Shown here: positions 1 to 9,900 of the stretch, one piece after another
Numbering within the stretch: position 1 is the stretch's first letter
Layout of the letters: every line of letters begins with the position of its first letter
NCBI GenBank assembly: GCA_016748015.1
Contig: JAAOMT010000177.1
Location: 1-27,954 of the forward strand
Length of the DNA: 27,954 nucleotides
Reading direction: 5' to 3'
Source of the DNA: Geosiphon pyriformis
Lineage: Eukaryota; Glomeromycota; Glomeromycetes; Archaeosporales; Geosiphonaceae
The notes under the pieces: generated by a model
Seen by the model: the letters and a program-made list of their open reading frames with translations, nothing else
Told to the model about the DNA's origin: nothing
Databases searched by the model: none
Position numbers and translations under genes: made by a program

Positions 1-536
1 TAAAAAATATTGGCTTTAAATTAAAAATACTATTAAAAAAAATCGCAAAGAAAAAAATAGCTTTATTACTAATTTTTATTAAAATTCTTGGATTTTTTAT
101 AGTAATAGTAATTATAATAAGATTGGTTTTAGTTAGTTGTTTGAAAAAAACTTTTAATAATATAACAATATTTATATTTTAATATTAATTATATTACCAA
201 ATTTTTTTATTTATTGTTTAATAAAAATACAAGAATTTTTTATCACATATTATTAAAATTAATAAAAATTTGTAAAAAATAATTCACTTATTTATCATAT
301 AATTAGTGTAATAATAAAATTCTTTTAATTAAAAATTAAAATACATTAGTGTTTTATAGGAACAATTACCAAATAAAAGTGATTTTTAATGTATTTTAAA
401 TACGAAGGACATTTTAAAAAACATGAATTTTTGTAAATAAATTAATGTTACACCAAAAAAGAATTAGAATTAGTGATGAAATTGAACTGTATAGGCTTTA
501 AGAGTTTCAAATTCCCATAACAACACTGGAAAATTC
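1..536. other. AT-rich intergenic region upstream of the MPP6-like gene
   Basis: No gene is supported here. The first 470 bases are very AT-rich with long A and T runs. GC rises from about 470, just before the first exon of the MPP6-like gene, so the last 60-70 bases are probably its 5' untranslated leader. An open frame on the opposite strand over 470-748 is a shadow of the + strand exons. Confidence 0.6.
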
Positions 537-1512
537 ATGGAGGCGATTCCAAGTGAGGGGCAGCAAAAGCAGCTGTCAAGTAAAATCACAAGCCTGAAGG
601 TAATGCCAAGTTTAACAGATCTTTTAAACTGGTTCTCTTTATACAAACCCTTCATCTCAATTTTTGATAGTTCATGCAAAGAAGCCAGATCAAAGAAGAG
701 CGTGAAAAGGCAGCGAATGCCCAAAAACAGGAACTGGACGAGGCACACTGGGTTCTTGAAACAGATTATACAAAGGAACTCAAGCCGTATGAAAATATTC
801 TATGCTATCGGACGGCAATTATTGATAACATTAAATTTGACATTTACTGTTTTCAATTGCTACATAGGAAATTCCAAATTGATTATGAACCTTCATACCT
901 ACCATTTCTCCGAACTAAACCCAACTTTCGTCGTTCATTTACTCCAAACGGAGCGCCTCCATTCATTGATTCGGCTTTGCTACGAGCTTTTAATCCAGTT
1001 TTTATTAAAGAAAGGACCAATAAGATTCACGAATTTTCACAAAAAAATCTTGATAATTCACAAATGGAGAACGCAATTCGTGCTCCAGAGCTCTCAAATG
1101 AAGAACGTACAGCACGCCTCCAACAAGAATTTTGTGAAAGACTGCGTGCGCTGGATGTGGAAGAACATCTAAGGGATGACACAGCTAAAGTGGGGTTCAT
1201 AAGTTACGCTGACACCCAAAGTGATGGAAATGAATGGGTGACATTTCCAACCCGCAAAATTAGCTCTTCAATAATAGATCAGAGTGTTCCCCGAGATCCA
1301 GAAGAAGCTTCAAAAAAATTGAAGCGAGATCGTGAAGTTGGGGTTACGGTCCAGAGTTCCATTAATAAGCAAGATAACCCAAAAAAATCGAAAACCAATG
1401 TTGGCAAGGTTAGAAAGTCGAAAAAAAGTGGTAAGTTCTTATGACTCTCTGAATGATCCAAAACGGATCTACCAAGGAAAACTTCTAGGTCACAGATGAT
1501 GCATTTGGTTAA
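537..1512 (+). CDS. MPP6/MPHOSPH6-like nuclear exosome cofactor, four exons
   Basis: Proposed exons are 537..599, 671..786, 868..1430 and 1496..1512, giving 252 residues. Removing intron 1 (600-670, GT..AG) joins LSSKITSLK to FMQR, which recreates the hallmark N-terminal motif of the MPP6 family (LSSK...LKFMQR, residues 13-25). The acidic EAHW motif (residues 45-48), conserved in human MPHOSPH6 as EEHW, follows. The family helps the nuclear RNA exosome and Mtr4 helicase process 5.8S rRNA precursors and degrade nuclear RNA. Intron 2 (787-867) is in frame without a stop, so a longer retained form is possible. The C-terminal third is Lys/Arg-rich, as expected for an RNA-binding nuclear protein. 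Near its end a strong donor, GTAAGT at 1431, lies just before the frame would stop at 1444; splicing to AG at 1495 gives the tail KKSDDAFG, while read-through gives a tail ending GKFL. Identity is fairly firm from the N-terminal motif; the middle is poorly conserved in this family. Confidence 0.75.
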
Positions 1513-1952
1513 TAGTCATGGAACCTGGACAGAGATTAGTAAACAAGTAAACTTTCGAGGGATTAGATGATTTTAACTATACTAACTTGAACGATTGATA
1601 AATTTAGTGACTTTATATGAAATGGAATTTAAAACCAAATCAACAGTCCGAAAGCGACGCCGCTTAAATCAAACATAATATAACAGATATGCATAAACAC
1701 AACGGTATATCCGATAATAGGCTGATTTCTTTGTGTATTTTTATTTTAGCTCCCACGAACAAGGATAAATAACATGTACACAAAAAACTTAACAAAACGG
1801 AAACTTTGTTCGTTGCCCTTTGATAATCGGCCAATTGTTCCAAAATTTTCATTAGAATGATTCTGACGGATGGTATTCCTTATGTTAGCTGATTTTTAAA
1901 ACTTGAACGATTTCAAGCAGGTTTTGTTATTGTTGAGATTATAGTCTGTTGG
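1513..1952. other. Spacer between convergent MPP6-like and DCP2 genes
   Basis: This 440-base stretch separates the 3' ends of two convergent genes and should hold both 3' untranslated regions. I see no further gene. Short open frames on the - strand over 1279-1461 and 1664-1852 have no recognisable content. Confidence 0.5.
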
Positions 1953-4900
1953 TCACATGGCAGCCAATATTTTATCAACATCAAATTTGAAATTCAAAAA
2001 GACATTTTCCATTTGATGAGACGGAACTTGGGGGTTATAGGTCTCCTCATTGATAACTCTTGGGGCTGACGAAAGAAACCCTGGTATATGCCTTGGATCA
2101 GGAGGTAATCCGGTTAATTCAATCGTACCTGCGAGCATAGGGCCATCGCAACCTCCTCTTTCAGCATTTGTGGTTTCCATTCTGAAATCGCTTTCATTTG
2201 GGAAGTTGGTATTAGTTGTAAGATAAGATAAAGGATCCATGAAACCACTATTTTTTCCTATTCCAGTAGATGAAACATTCGGATCCGAGACAATATCAGC
2301 AACGCGATTTAAATTTATGGCATCAATGCCAGAACCATCAAGGTCGGCATTCAACTCGTTTGCAATTGTAGTTGTAGAAGATCCACCACTATCAATACTC
2401 GCGGTGGCACTGGTATCATTATCATTGGTATCGTTATCACCACTGGCAAATTTTAAAAATCTCATCAAAACTCTTTCTTGTTCTTGAATTTCTGCACCGA
2501 TTGGGCCTGTTGCAAATTTGGCTTGTGGTGGAGGCGAAGCTGTAATAAGACGTAGCAAATTTTCTTGGCTTGCTCGAAGCACATTCGGACTACTTGGAGT
2601 ATAGGATTGTTGACTAGAAGTCAGGGTCTGATTGATAGTTTCCATTCCATTTGAAAAATAGGACGATGAAATAGGTGGAAAATGATTGTTGACTGCGCCA
2701 TTAATAAAACCGCGATGATTCAAGCTAGGAGTGCTCCTAAAATTTTCGGATTGATGGTCAGATGACAATAATCCTAATAAGGATATTTTGCGAGAAATAT
2801 CATCAATTTCACGACTTGTGTGATCTAGACCATGGATATTATTGTAGTCATGATGGCGATTGGGTGGTCGTCCTTGACCCACAAAACCAAAATGCTGAGA
2901 GGCCATCGATGTTATATATCCTTGGGTCGAGTACAAGCTAAACATCGAATCATGCCGGTTCCCTAAGAACATACGAGATTCCCCATCTGTAGTATGGTGG
3001 TGATAAGGTGGTATAGGGTTCGGCTGAGACATTGGTTGTGAAAACATACTGAACAAACTATTATTATTTTTATTTTGAGACATGGGAAGAGAAGGATGCT
3101 GCAAGAAATGAAGCATTCTCTCTTGGTTTTCGGAGCTATTATCAGATCCTAATACATTACGTTTTGCTGGAATAACCGAGTTCCCCATTACAGATCGTTC
3201 CATTTTGCGAGGTATTGGAGTTTTTTCCAGAGGGGCGGTCTCAACTTCAGGTTGAAGCAAACCAAGTAAAGAATTACGACGTCTTTCGTCATTATCGATA
3301 GAAACAGAAGACGAGGATACTGTATTTCCTGAAGGTCTTCGGCTCCCTGAGGGTGTCGATTCAGTAAATAACTTGAATATTGAATTGCGTCTAAGCTGTT
3401 GTTCTGGATCCAAAGCGGCAATGTTGACGTTATTATTGGCTGATCGAGGAATTGGAGCAGTGATGTCGCGATCAATCGAAGGAGCCTGCATAGCCATTGG
3501 AGAAAATAAGGGTAACACTTGAGAAGGAGGAACAGGTGGAGGCCCATCGACAAGGTAAGGGACAGTCTGGTCTTCAACACCCAAAATTGATTTCAAAAGA
3601 TTTTTGGCTGCTGTTTCGTTGGAATCTGTTAATCCCCGTTGAGGTTCATCATTGGGAATAGGAGATTGTCCTTTTGCACTCCCTTCGCTTTCAGTACCTG
3701 GAACCGAGGCTTCAGATGAAGTTTTCTCGCCCTCGAATACAATTGAAACGAGGGTTTCGGAAGCTTGGCCATTGATTGCCATCGCTCCGGGGCTTTCTTC
3801 TTGATTATTTATTTCTAATGGCCTTTTTCTAGCAAGTTTTTTTTGAAGTTTAACCCAATTACGTAATTTACTATTTATAAAAAATCAATAAATCAGTATC
3901 ATAATAAAATTAAGGGAAAAATTTATGTATTTTATTGTTTAAACAGTAAAGTCCCAACTTATTAACTCATTAAATTAACATACCTAACAAATGGAACCAC
4001 CATATAAAATCTACTACTTCCGTATTTTACACATCCCCCTCCACAGTGATATGGTGAATCTTTATCTTTACTTCGAATCCAAGTTGGTAATTCCGAAAGT
4101 TTATGCCACTCAATTTTCTAACGTGAGGTTAAGTATAATGGTTCGTACTAAATTTAATATACACTAGCGTATTAAGACAATTTTATTAAGGATTCACCTA
4201 CACTAATTTCTTTTCGAGTACGGGGACAAAACTCGGTATCTTCTGAAACACCGACAACAATGTACAAACGTATTCGTTGTTCACGAATTGTTATTTCCAC
4301 ATAATCGTTTTCTTTTATTAATGGAGATATATCGTAGCCAGTTTCTTCCAAAACCTTTTTAATTGATGATTGGTTTTGATGAGAGAAATAGTGATCAAAC
4401 AAGCAAAATTATGAATCAGAAGCCTAACCTCTCGTGCAGCACAGATGGAATCTGGCTCATCTTTATTAATTTTTCCTTTGGGAAATCCCCAACCTGATCT
4501 TGAAGACCATCCTTTTACTAATACACACTATGTAGCAATCCAGACAACAAAATAAGGATTAATAATTTAAGCTGAAGAATCCAAAAGAAAACAATAAATT
4601 GAAGCAGCCCAAAGGTTCTTACCAATTCCATTGTTCCATTTAACATTATAGCCCCACAAACTGGGATTCTAATTTTATATTGCATAAAATCTGAAAATGC
4701 CTTTTCATGTTCATGTGACCATTGGTGAAGTAATGGGCAATGCTGAAAGAGTTTGAAAGCGAGTCAAGGAGTGAATTTTCGATATTCATTTTGATTAAAT
4801 CTCGATTATCCTTTGGTGATCTTAGTCTATTCTAATATGTACTAATTAAAATATAATGTCTTTGAAACGCTCTTTGCCATAATTGATAATAAGAAAGGAT

Positions 4901-5176
4901 ATATTTTGCCGAAAAATTTTTTAGTGTAAAACTCGGTAGATTTGGATTTTGCTCTCGTACAAAATCTTCATAAAACCAGTGCGCCTGCTCTATCTGAAAA
5001 CATATTCGTTCCACTGATGCTAGCTCTTCTTCTGGTACATTTATAATGAAGCGGCTATAAGAGTGACCAAAAAGTTTAAACCTTTAAATAGTGTTCTACA
5101 AAAACCCAAATTAAGAATAAAGTTACCTAGACAAGTCGTCCAAAATTTCGGGAAAAGTTGCTGTAGGGAAAGCCAT
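1953..5176 (-). CDS. DCP2: mRNA-decapping enzyme DCP2, seven exons
   Basis: Exons on the - strand are 5176-5127, 5054-4903, 4750-4623, 4527-4429, 4354-4202, 4117-3984 and 3870-1953. The phases close exactly to 877 residues. DCP2 is the Nudix hydrolase that removes the 5' cap from mRNA, releasing m7GDP and starting 5'-3' decay; it acts in the cytoplasm and P-bodies with DCP1 and EDC3. The N-terminal regulatory domain (about 1-95) contains FIINVPEEE and QAHWFYEDF. The catalytic domain follows, with the Nudix box at residues 128-150 (GKINKDEPD, then AAREVLEETGYD), including R142, E143, E146 and E147; intron 4 cuts the box after E143. Helix IEWHKLSELPTW and VPFVSKLRNWV close the domain near residue 250. 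The remaining 600 residues are a Ser/Asn/Pro-rich disordered tail with repeated short leucine-rich motifs. Five introns are GT..AG; intron 2 is a U12-type AT..AC intron, listed separately. Confidence 0.97.
4751..4902 (-). other. U12-type AT-AC intron (minor spliceosome) in DCP2
   Basis: Read on the - strand, the intron starts ATATCCTTT (4902 down to 4894), a perfect U12-type 5' splice site. It has TCCTTGAC at 4770-4763, a perfect match to the U12 branch site TCCTTRAC, and ends AC at 4752-4751. The branch adenosine at 4764 is 13 nt from the intron end, as U12 introns require. Splicing there joins NFSAK to FFQHCPLLHQW in frame, which fits the DCP2 family; I found no GT..AG pairing that restores this segment. 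Length is 152 nt, the longest intron in the gene. Confidence 0.9.
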
Positions 5177-5707
5177 TTTTATGACGGGGTGAACGGGTGC
5201 AAAGCAAGATGAAGGGATAACGGAAGATTGAAGCGGAGAAAAAAATGGAAGTAAAAAATTAAATGATAAAACAAATTTTAAAAGTTCAAAAAGCTATCAC
5301 TCGGTAGGTAAGGCTAGAAAGTTTAAAGTTATTGAGTTTAAGTGAGCAAAAAATATATATATGAAAAATTAGAGGGAGTGTTACAAAGTCAAGAAAAATA
5401 AAAGAAGGAAGGGAAAGGAAAGGAAGTGCGTTTTGGCTGTTCATCAAACAATCCAAACTGGGCGACGCATGATATCACTATGGCGAATTGCCTTCTGCAT
5501 ATCAGGATTATATTAGGCTCGGACTGAATGATAAATCAAACTTTGCAGGTCATGGGTTCCACTTATAAAATGCATTTATGGCCAAAATTGAATTCGGAAA
5601 TTTCTCTGTTGCGTGTAATTTGTGATATTTTCTTCTCAAAGAATATTATAGTACAACAAAAAATAAAGGTTAAGAGCCGCCATTCTTTTTGAAGATCAAT
5701 TTTCACT
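5177..5707. promoter_or_regulatory. Shared divergent upstream region of DCP2 and PEBP genes
   Basis: DCP2 starts leftward at 5176 and the PEBP gene starts rightward at 5708, so this 531-base spacer must contain both promoters and leaders. It is less AT-rich than the later deserts and has a purine-rich run (roughly 5380-5430). An open frame on the - strand over 5563-5754 overlaps PEBP exon 1 and has no recognisable content. No individual promoter element can be named with confidence. Confidence 0.5.
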
Positions 5708-6628
5708 ATGCTTATCACATCATCTTCGGCCGTCCTCTCTGTTTTAAAAAACACCCAAGTGATCCCGGATGGTATTTAAAACTTGGGTCAAATACTGATA
5801 TCTTTTTAGGTTTACTAATCAATTTAAAAATACTTGATAATAAGTAATCGACGAATTCCAAGAGTTAACTACATTGGCTGTTGCTTATGGTGGGGTATCT
5901 CCTCTTCGTTCTCGAGAGAATGAACAAGAAGAAGGGTCTTTGGACGTTACCATTGGAAACGAAATATCGATGGAAGGTAAGGCTATTCACGTGAGATGGA
6001 AATCAATCCCATCATGATCCATCAGCAAAATGGTTTTTTAATTACATTTTTATGGAATCTTGCTAATATGTCAAAAGCCGCTGCTGAAGCACCAAGAATT
6101 TGGTTCATGCCTGAAGAAAATAAGGCTGATTCGCAATACGCATTGTTGATGGTATGTGCTGGGTTCTTTTGGAAATCGCTTAGTCGGTTTTACCAAGTTA
6201 GTAACTTTTACTCTATTTACATTGGGAAGGTTGATCCGGATGCTCCTAGTCGTTCGAATCCAATCAACGGAGAGTGGCGGCATTGGGTCATTGGAAATAT
6301 TCCGGGTCAGTGCACATTCAATAATTTATGGTTCATATTGAGAATTTTTATAGACCCATTGTTCATCACTTTTACAAACATGATAATAGCAAATGGAAAC
6401 TTGTTTGAAGGTCAAGTTTTAACCTCCTATAATGGCCCAACTCCTCCACCTGGCACAGGTCAACACCGCTACGTGTTTTTACTGTTCAGACAGCCAAACA
6501 AGGATATCGATTATGAGCCTTTTCCTGAGGATCGAAGGGGGCTTAAGTCACGTGAATTTTCCGAAAAGTATGGGTTGACGTTGATCGGTGCTAATATGTT
6601 TTTCTGTGAAAGGAAATCAAATCAATAG
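5708..6628 (+). CDS. Phosphatidylethanolamine-binding protein (PEBP/RKIP family), five exons
   Basis: Exons 5708..5771, 5845..5976, 6078..6151, 6230..6305 and 6390..6628 join in phase to a 194-residue protein, the normal length for eukaryotic PEBPs. All four introns are GT..AG and 73-101 nt. Family landmarks are present: VIPDVIDEF near residue 18, the anion-pocket motif DPDAPSR at 92-98, the strand WRHWVIGNIP, then Y129NGP, and GQHRYVF with H141-R142. The C-terminal helix region ends GANMFFCERKSNQ. There is no signal peptide, so the protein should be cytosolic. Family members bind phospholipids and small anions and modulate kinases or proteases (RKIP in animals, Tfs1 in yeast); the fungal role here is unknown. 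The Met at 5708 is chosen because an in-frame stop lies just upstream and it leads straight into VIPDVIDEF. A longer uninterrupted frame from 5996 reads through introns 3 and 4 and is not the real product. Confidence 0.95.
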
Positions 6629-7580
6629 TATTTCAAGTTGTATATCTAGCTTAATACTTTGAAACATCTAATGATGATCATATTGAGCCTCGATAAAAGT
6701 TTCGCTTTAAGAGTGAGTAAAAAGATTTTTGGACAGGGCTAGCTTTTACATTGGAGCATTAACTGGTAGGAGTTTTCTGATATAGCTGAAAAGACTCATT
6801 TTCAATTGTGAAATCCAACTTTTGGAAATATAATATAAACCTAATGATCTAAAAATGAAACTAATTATATATATTTTTCGATCTAATTTATATTCCATTG
6901 GTAAAACAGAAACTTTTAGATTTTGAAAGCGATTAGGCAACATTATTGATATTGATTCGTCTCAAAACATCAAAAATTGACATTTTCAAAAGATAGGCTT
7001 ATATTAACATGTGATTTATTAGATATATTCTTAATTAGTATTTCCTTTTCAAATGTGGTAAAATAGAACTTTATTCTCTCAGTTCATTAAATTTTTTTTG
7101 TACTATATCAGTTTTTAAAGCTTTTAAGATTCTTTCTTTTATAATTGTTTACTAAAAATATATTGCATTTATTTGATATTTATAAGTTAAAGTTTTGGAT
7201 TTTAAGTATTTTTTCAAGATTAATTTAACCAATAAATTTAATAATTAAAATTTATTTGATTATTTTAAAAGAGCATAATTAATAATTCTTAAATGAACAT
7301 AACTTATTTGTATGTATTATATTTTATTTGAGCTTAATTAAAAATCTAAAAAAAAGACTTTTAATTAATATTAATATTAATTTCAAAAATAAGTTCAAAG
7401 TATTTATAATTACATAATTAAAAAATAATATATATTCATAATTTAATATAAAAATTTAGATTTTTATATTAATTTTTTTATTGTGGGCGAAAATAAATGT
7501 AAAACATTATAAAAAAATCAAATTTACGATTTTAAAAATCTAAGATATTAAAAATGAATTTTATTTATAATACAAATAAA

Positions 7581-7603
7581 TTATTATTATTATTATTATT
7601 TTT
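7581..7603. repeat. (TTA)n microsatellite
   Basis: About seven perfect TTA units run into a short T tract. It lies in the AT-rich desert with no gene nearby. Confidence 0.9.
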
Positions 7604-8198
7604 AAAAAGTTGTGATTTTTAAGAATTTTTGTTATTGGTCTAATTAATTACAATTTTATTTAAAATATATTTTAATGTTATAAATTTGAAAGAAATTTTT
7701 TACAATAAAAAAAATTAATTTCAAATTTCAAAAAATAAATTGTTAAAAAACTTGTTTAAATAAAATAAATATTATAAGCTAAAATTTTTAAACTTTTTTT
7801 TAATATCAAAAACAATAGATTACAGATAAAGACACGAATTTTGTTTGTATATGTTTTAATATTAATATATGGCAGGAATATTATTTATTAAAAGTAATAG
7901 AAAAAAGACAATCTAAAAAAAATACGAAAATTTTTTTGTTACTTAATATGAGATCTGAATAATATTCACAAAACTATATTTTCATAAAATTAAATTATTC
8001 CAATAAAAAATTGTAAATACCAATACAAAATATTTATAACTCGATAATAATGTACCAATTTTTTATCTTGACAGAATGTTGTTTTTATTAAATAATAAAT
8101 ATTTTGAGTAAATAAAATATTTTTGGAATATTAAAAAATTGTGGATTAAGTCTTGTGTTAATAAATTTTAAAAAAATTAAAAATGAAAATTGAAACAA

Positions 8199-8199
<1 letters not shown>

Positions 8200-8239
<40 letters not shown>
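8200..8239. repeat. (TAA)n microsatellite
   Basis: An uninterrupted run of about 13 TAA units, the longest simple repeat in the window. It is intergenic. Confidence 0.95.
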
Positions 8240-8240
<1 letters not shown>

Positions 8241-9394
8241 TTCAAAGTCTTAATATGTGAATTTACAATTTAATAATATTTGATGTTAAATACGTTTTTT
8301 TGTCAAGAATATGCATAAAATTAAAAAACATTTACGTATATTATATTATGATTTATTTTTTATTAAATTAAATTAACAAATGCTTATTTTTATGTAAATA
8401 TTAAAATAATATTTCAAGCTAATAAAAAAACATGATTTTATTGATTTTTGTTTGAAATTTAATTTAACATTTTTCTTTTTTAAGTAATAGATATATTTTT
8501 TTTAGTTTAATTATTTTTCGTATTAGTAATATCACTTTTTTAAAACTTTCTTGACTTAGCAACTGTAGATTAAAGCATTTGCAACCATATTTTTTATAAA
8601 GTGTTATTTAAGAAGGTTGATAATTTATTGATTATATATTTCAAGTATTTTTTCCCATGTGTTTTGAATTGCATTAATTTTTCTATCTTGATGTAACTAG
8701 ATATTAGATATCCAAAAATTCAATAAATTTGAGCATTTTAGGATGCAGAAAACAGATTTTTATTTATCTTTTCTTTCATGAAATTAAAATTTTCAAAGTT
8801 AGTTAAATTTTCTTTAAATAAGAAGATATTTTAAGGTACTGTGATATCATTTCATTTTGATTTTTATAAAAAGAGATTCTTATCAAGATAGGAAAATCAA
8901 AACAGAATTTCGTAATGTAAACAAATTTAATGAGACTTAAACTTATAAGAAGAGGAATAATTAAATTCCGGTATTTTAAGGATAAATAGGCAGCAGCAGT
9001 CTTAAAATAAATCATAAAATTTTATCCTTCATAAAATTTCAGATAAAGTATTTTTGAATGAATTTCAGCAGCATGATATTTTTCATGCTTTACAAAAAGA
9101 CTAAATTAGTTTTTTATTGTTGTTGTTCTTATGTACTATAGCTACTTAAAATTTATTCATATTCAGTAAGGCTGTTAGCTAATGATAAGATTAAATGGTT
9201 CAATTTATTGTGTTCACAAAGAGAAACAGCATAAATATGAACTCCAGCTTTAAGGAGTTACTTTCTAAACTTACTATTAATAAAAGCTTTTAAGAAAAAA
9301 TTTCTATTTATCAAAAATTTTCATAATAGCTATTCAATTTTATTCAAACTATAGAAACCTTGAAATTAAAAGAAATTTTTGAGAGGCTCATGAT

Positions 9395-9900
9395 TGTAAC
9401 GAGTTTTGAATACAGCATTCAAAAAAACTTGAGAATTACTGCAATTTATGCCAATTCTTGAAATTTGAAAAGCTTTAAAAGAACTTTTCAAACGGCAATA
9501 AATTAGTTCATGAAATAATTAAGAATCCAATCTATCTTCCATCTAATTGTGAATATGATAATATTTTTATTTTTATTATGAATTGATTTCATAAGAAATC
9601 TTAACAAAATTGGCGAGGGAGGGTTTGGTACAATCTATAAAGCAATAATATAAAAGAGAAGAGTGGGAAGTAGTAATAAAATTTATGAAGAAATTTTTAA
9701 AGAAATAATCAAATTATTCTTATTTAAATATTGTTAATTTAATTAATTATCGTTTTTCACTTTTAATAGTCAAATATTTGGAGAACTATATTATTAATAA
9801 TAGTAATAACATAGACTCTATCTCTGAATTAAATAAAGCACTCGGTATGGGATTTTTAGCAATTTTTTAACTTAAAATTGCTGAAAGATATCATTATTAA
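9395..9900 (+). pseudogene. Decayed protein-kinase gene fragment
   Basis: One frame from 9395 reads, with several stops, as CNEF, then YCNLC, then FEKL and KNFSNGNKLVHEIIKN. This resembles the Cys-containing segment and SGNKxIDEFI stretch that precede the kinase domain in many Rhizophagus-type kinases (recalled, not searched). After a frame change, 9605-9643 gives KIGEGGFGTIYKA, a complete glycine-rich ATP-binding loop (GxGxFG). Another shift gives EWEVVIKFMKK, the segment with the conserved beta-3 lysine, then NYSYLNIVNLI and LKIAERYHY, matching later N-lobe positions. Stops and frameshifts occur throughout, and nothing resembling the catalytic HRD or DFG motifs follows. It therefore cannot encode a kinase and is a relic of a duplicated family member. 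Confidence 0.7.

Larger units (their letters stand above)
6629..9394. other. AT-rich gene desert
   Basis: After about 130 bases likely to be the PEBP 3' untranslated region, composition drifts to extreme AT richness with long A and T runs and microsatellites. Open frames on the - strand (6746-6943 and 8803-9015) are short, hydrophobic and lysine/isoleucine-rich as random AT-rich sequence tends to be; neither is recognised. The last 300-400 bases have slightly more complex sequence and may be the eroded 5' part of the kinase pseudogene that follows. Confidence 0.6.

Noticed and set aside
537-1172. 211-codon + strand frame starting MEAIPSEG.
   Set aside because: Only the first 21 codons are exon 1 of the MPP6-like gene; the rest runs through intron 1 and then out of frame with the real exons.
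3188-3580. 130-codon frame on the - strand inside DCP2.
   Set aside because: Shadow frame of the long, stop-poor DCP2 tail exon; no recognisable protein.
4832-5014. Open frame on the - strand ending YYQLWQRAFQRHYILISTY.
   Set aside because: It is DCP2 exon 2 read through into the U12-type intron; the part after FSAK is intronic.
5996-6628. 210-codon frame as a single-exon PEBP gene.
   Set aside because: It lacks the N-terminal third of the family and inserts two unrelated segments where GT..AG introns fit exactly; the five-exon model restores a normal PEBP.
6683-6695. ATTGAGCCTCGAT near 6683 and again near 24354.
   Set aside because: Two isolated short matches without extended similarity in their flanks; likely chance.
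8803-9015. 70-codon - strand frame in the desert.
   Set aside because: Composition is what random AT-rich sequence gives; no motif, signal peptide pattern or homology recognised.
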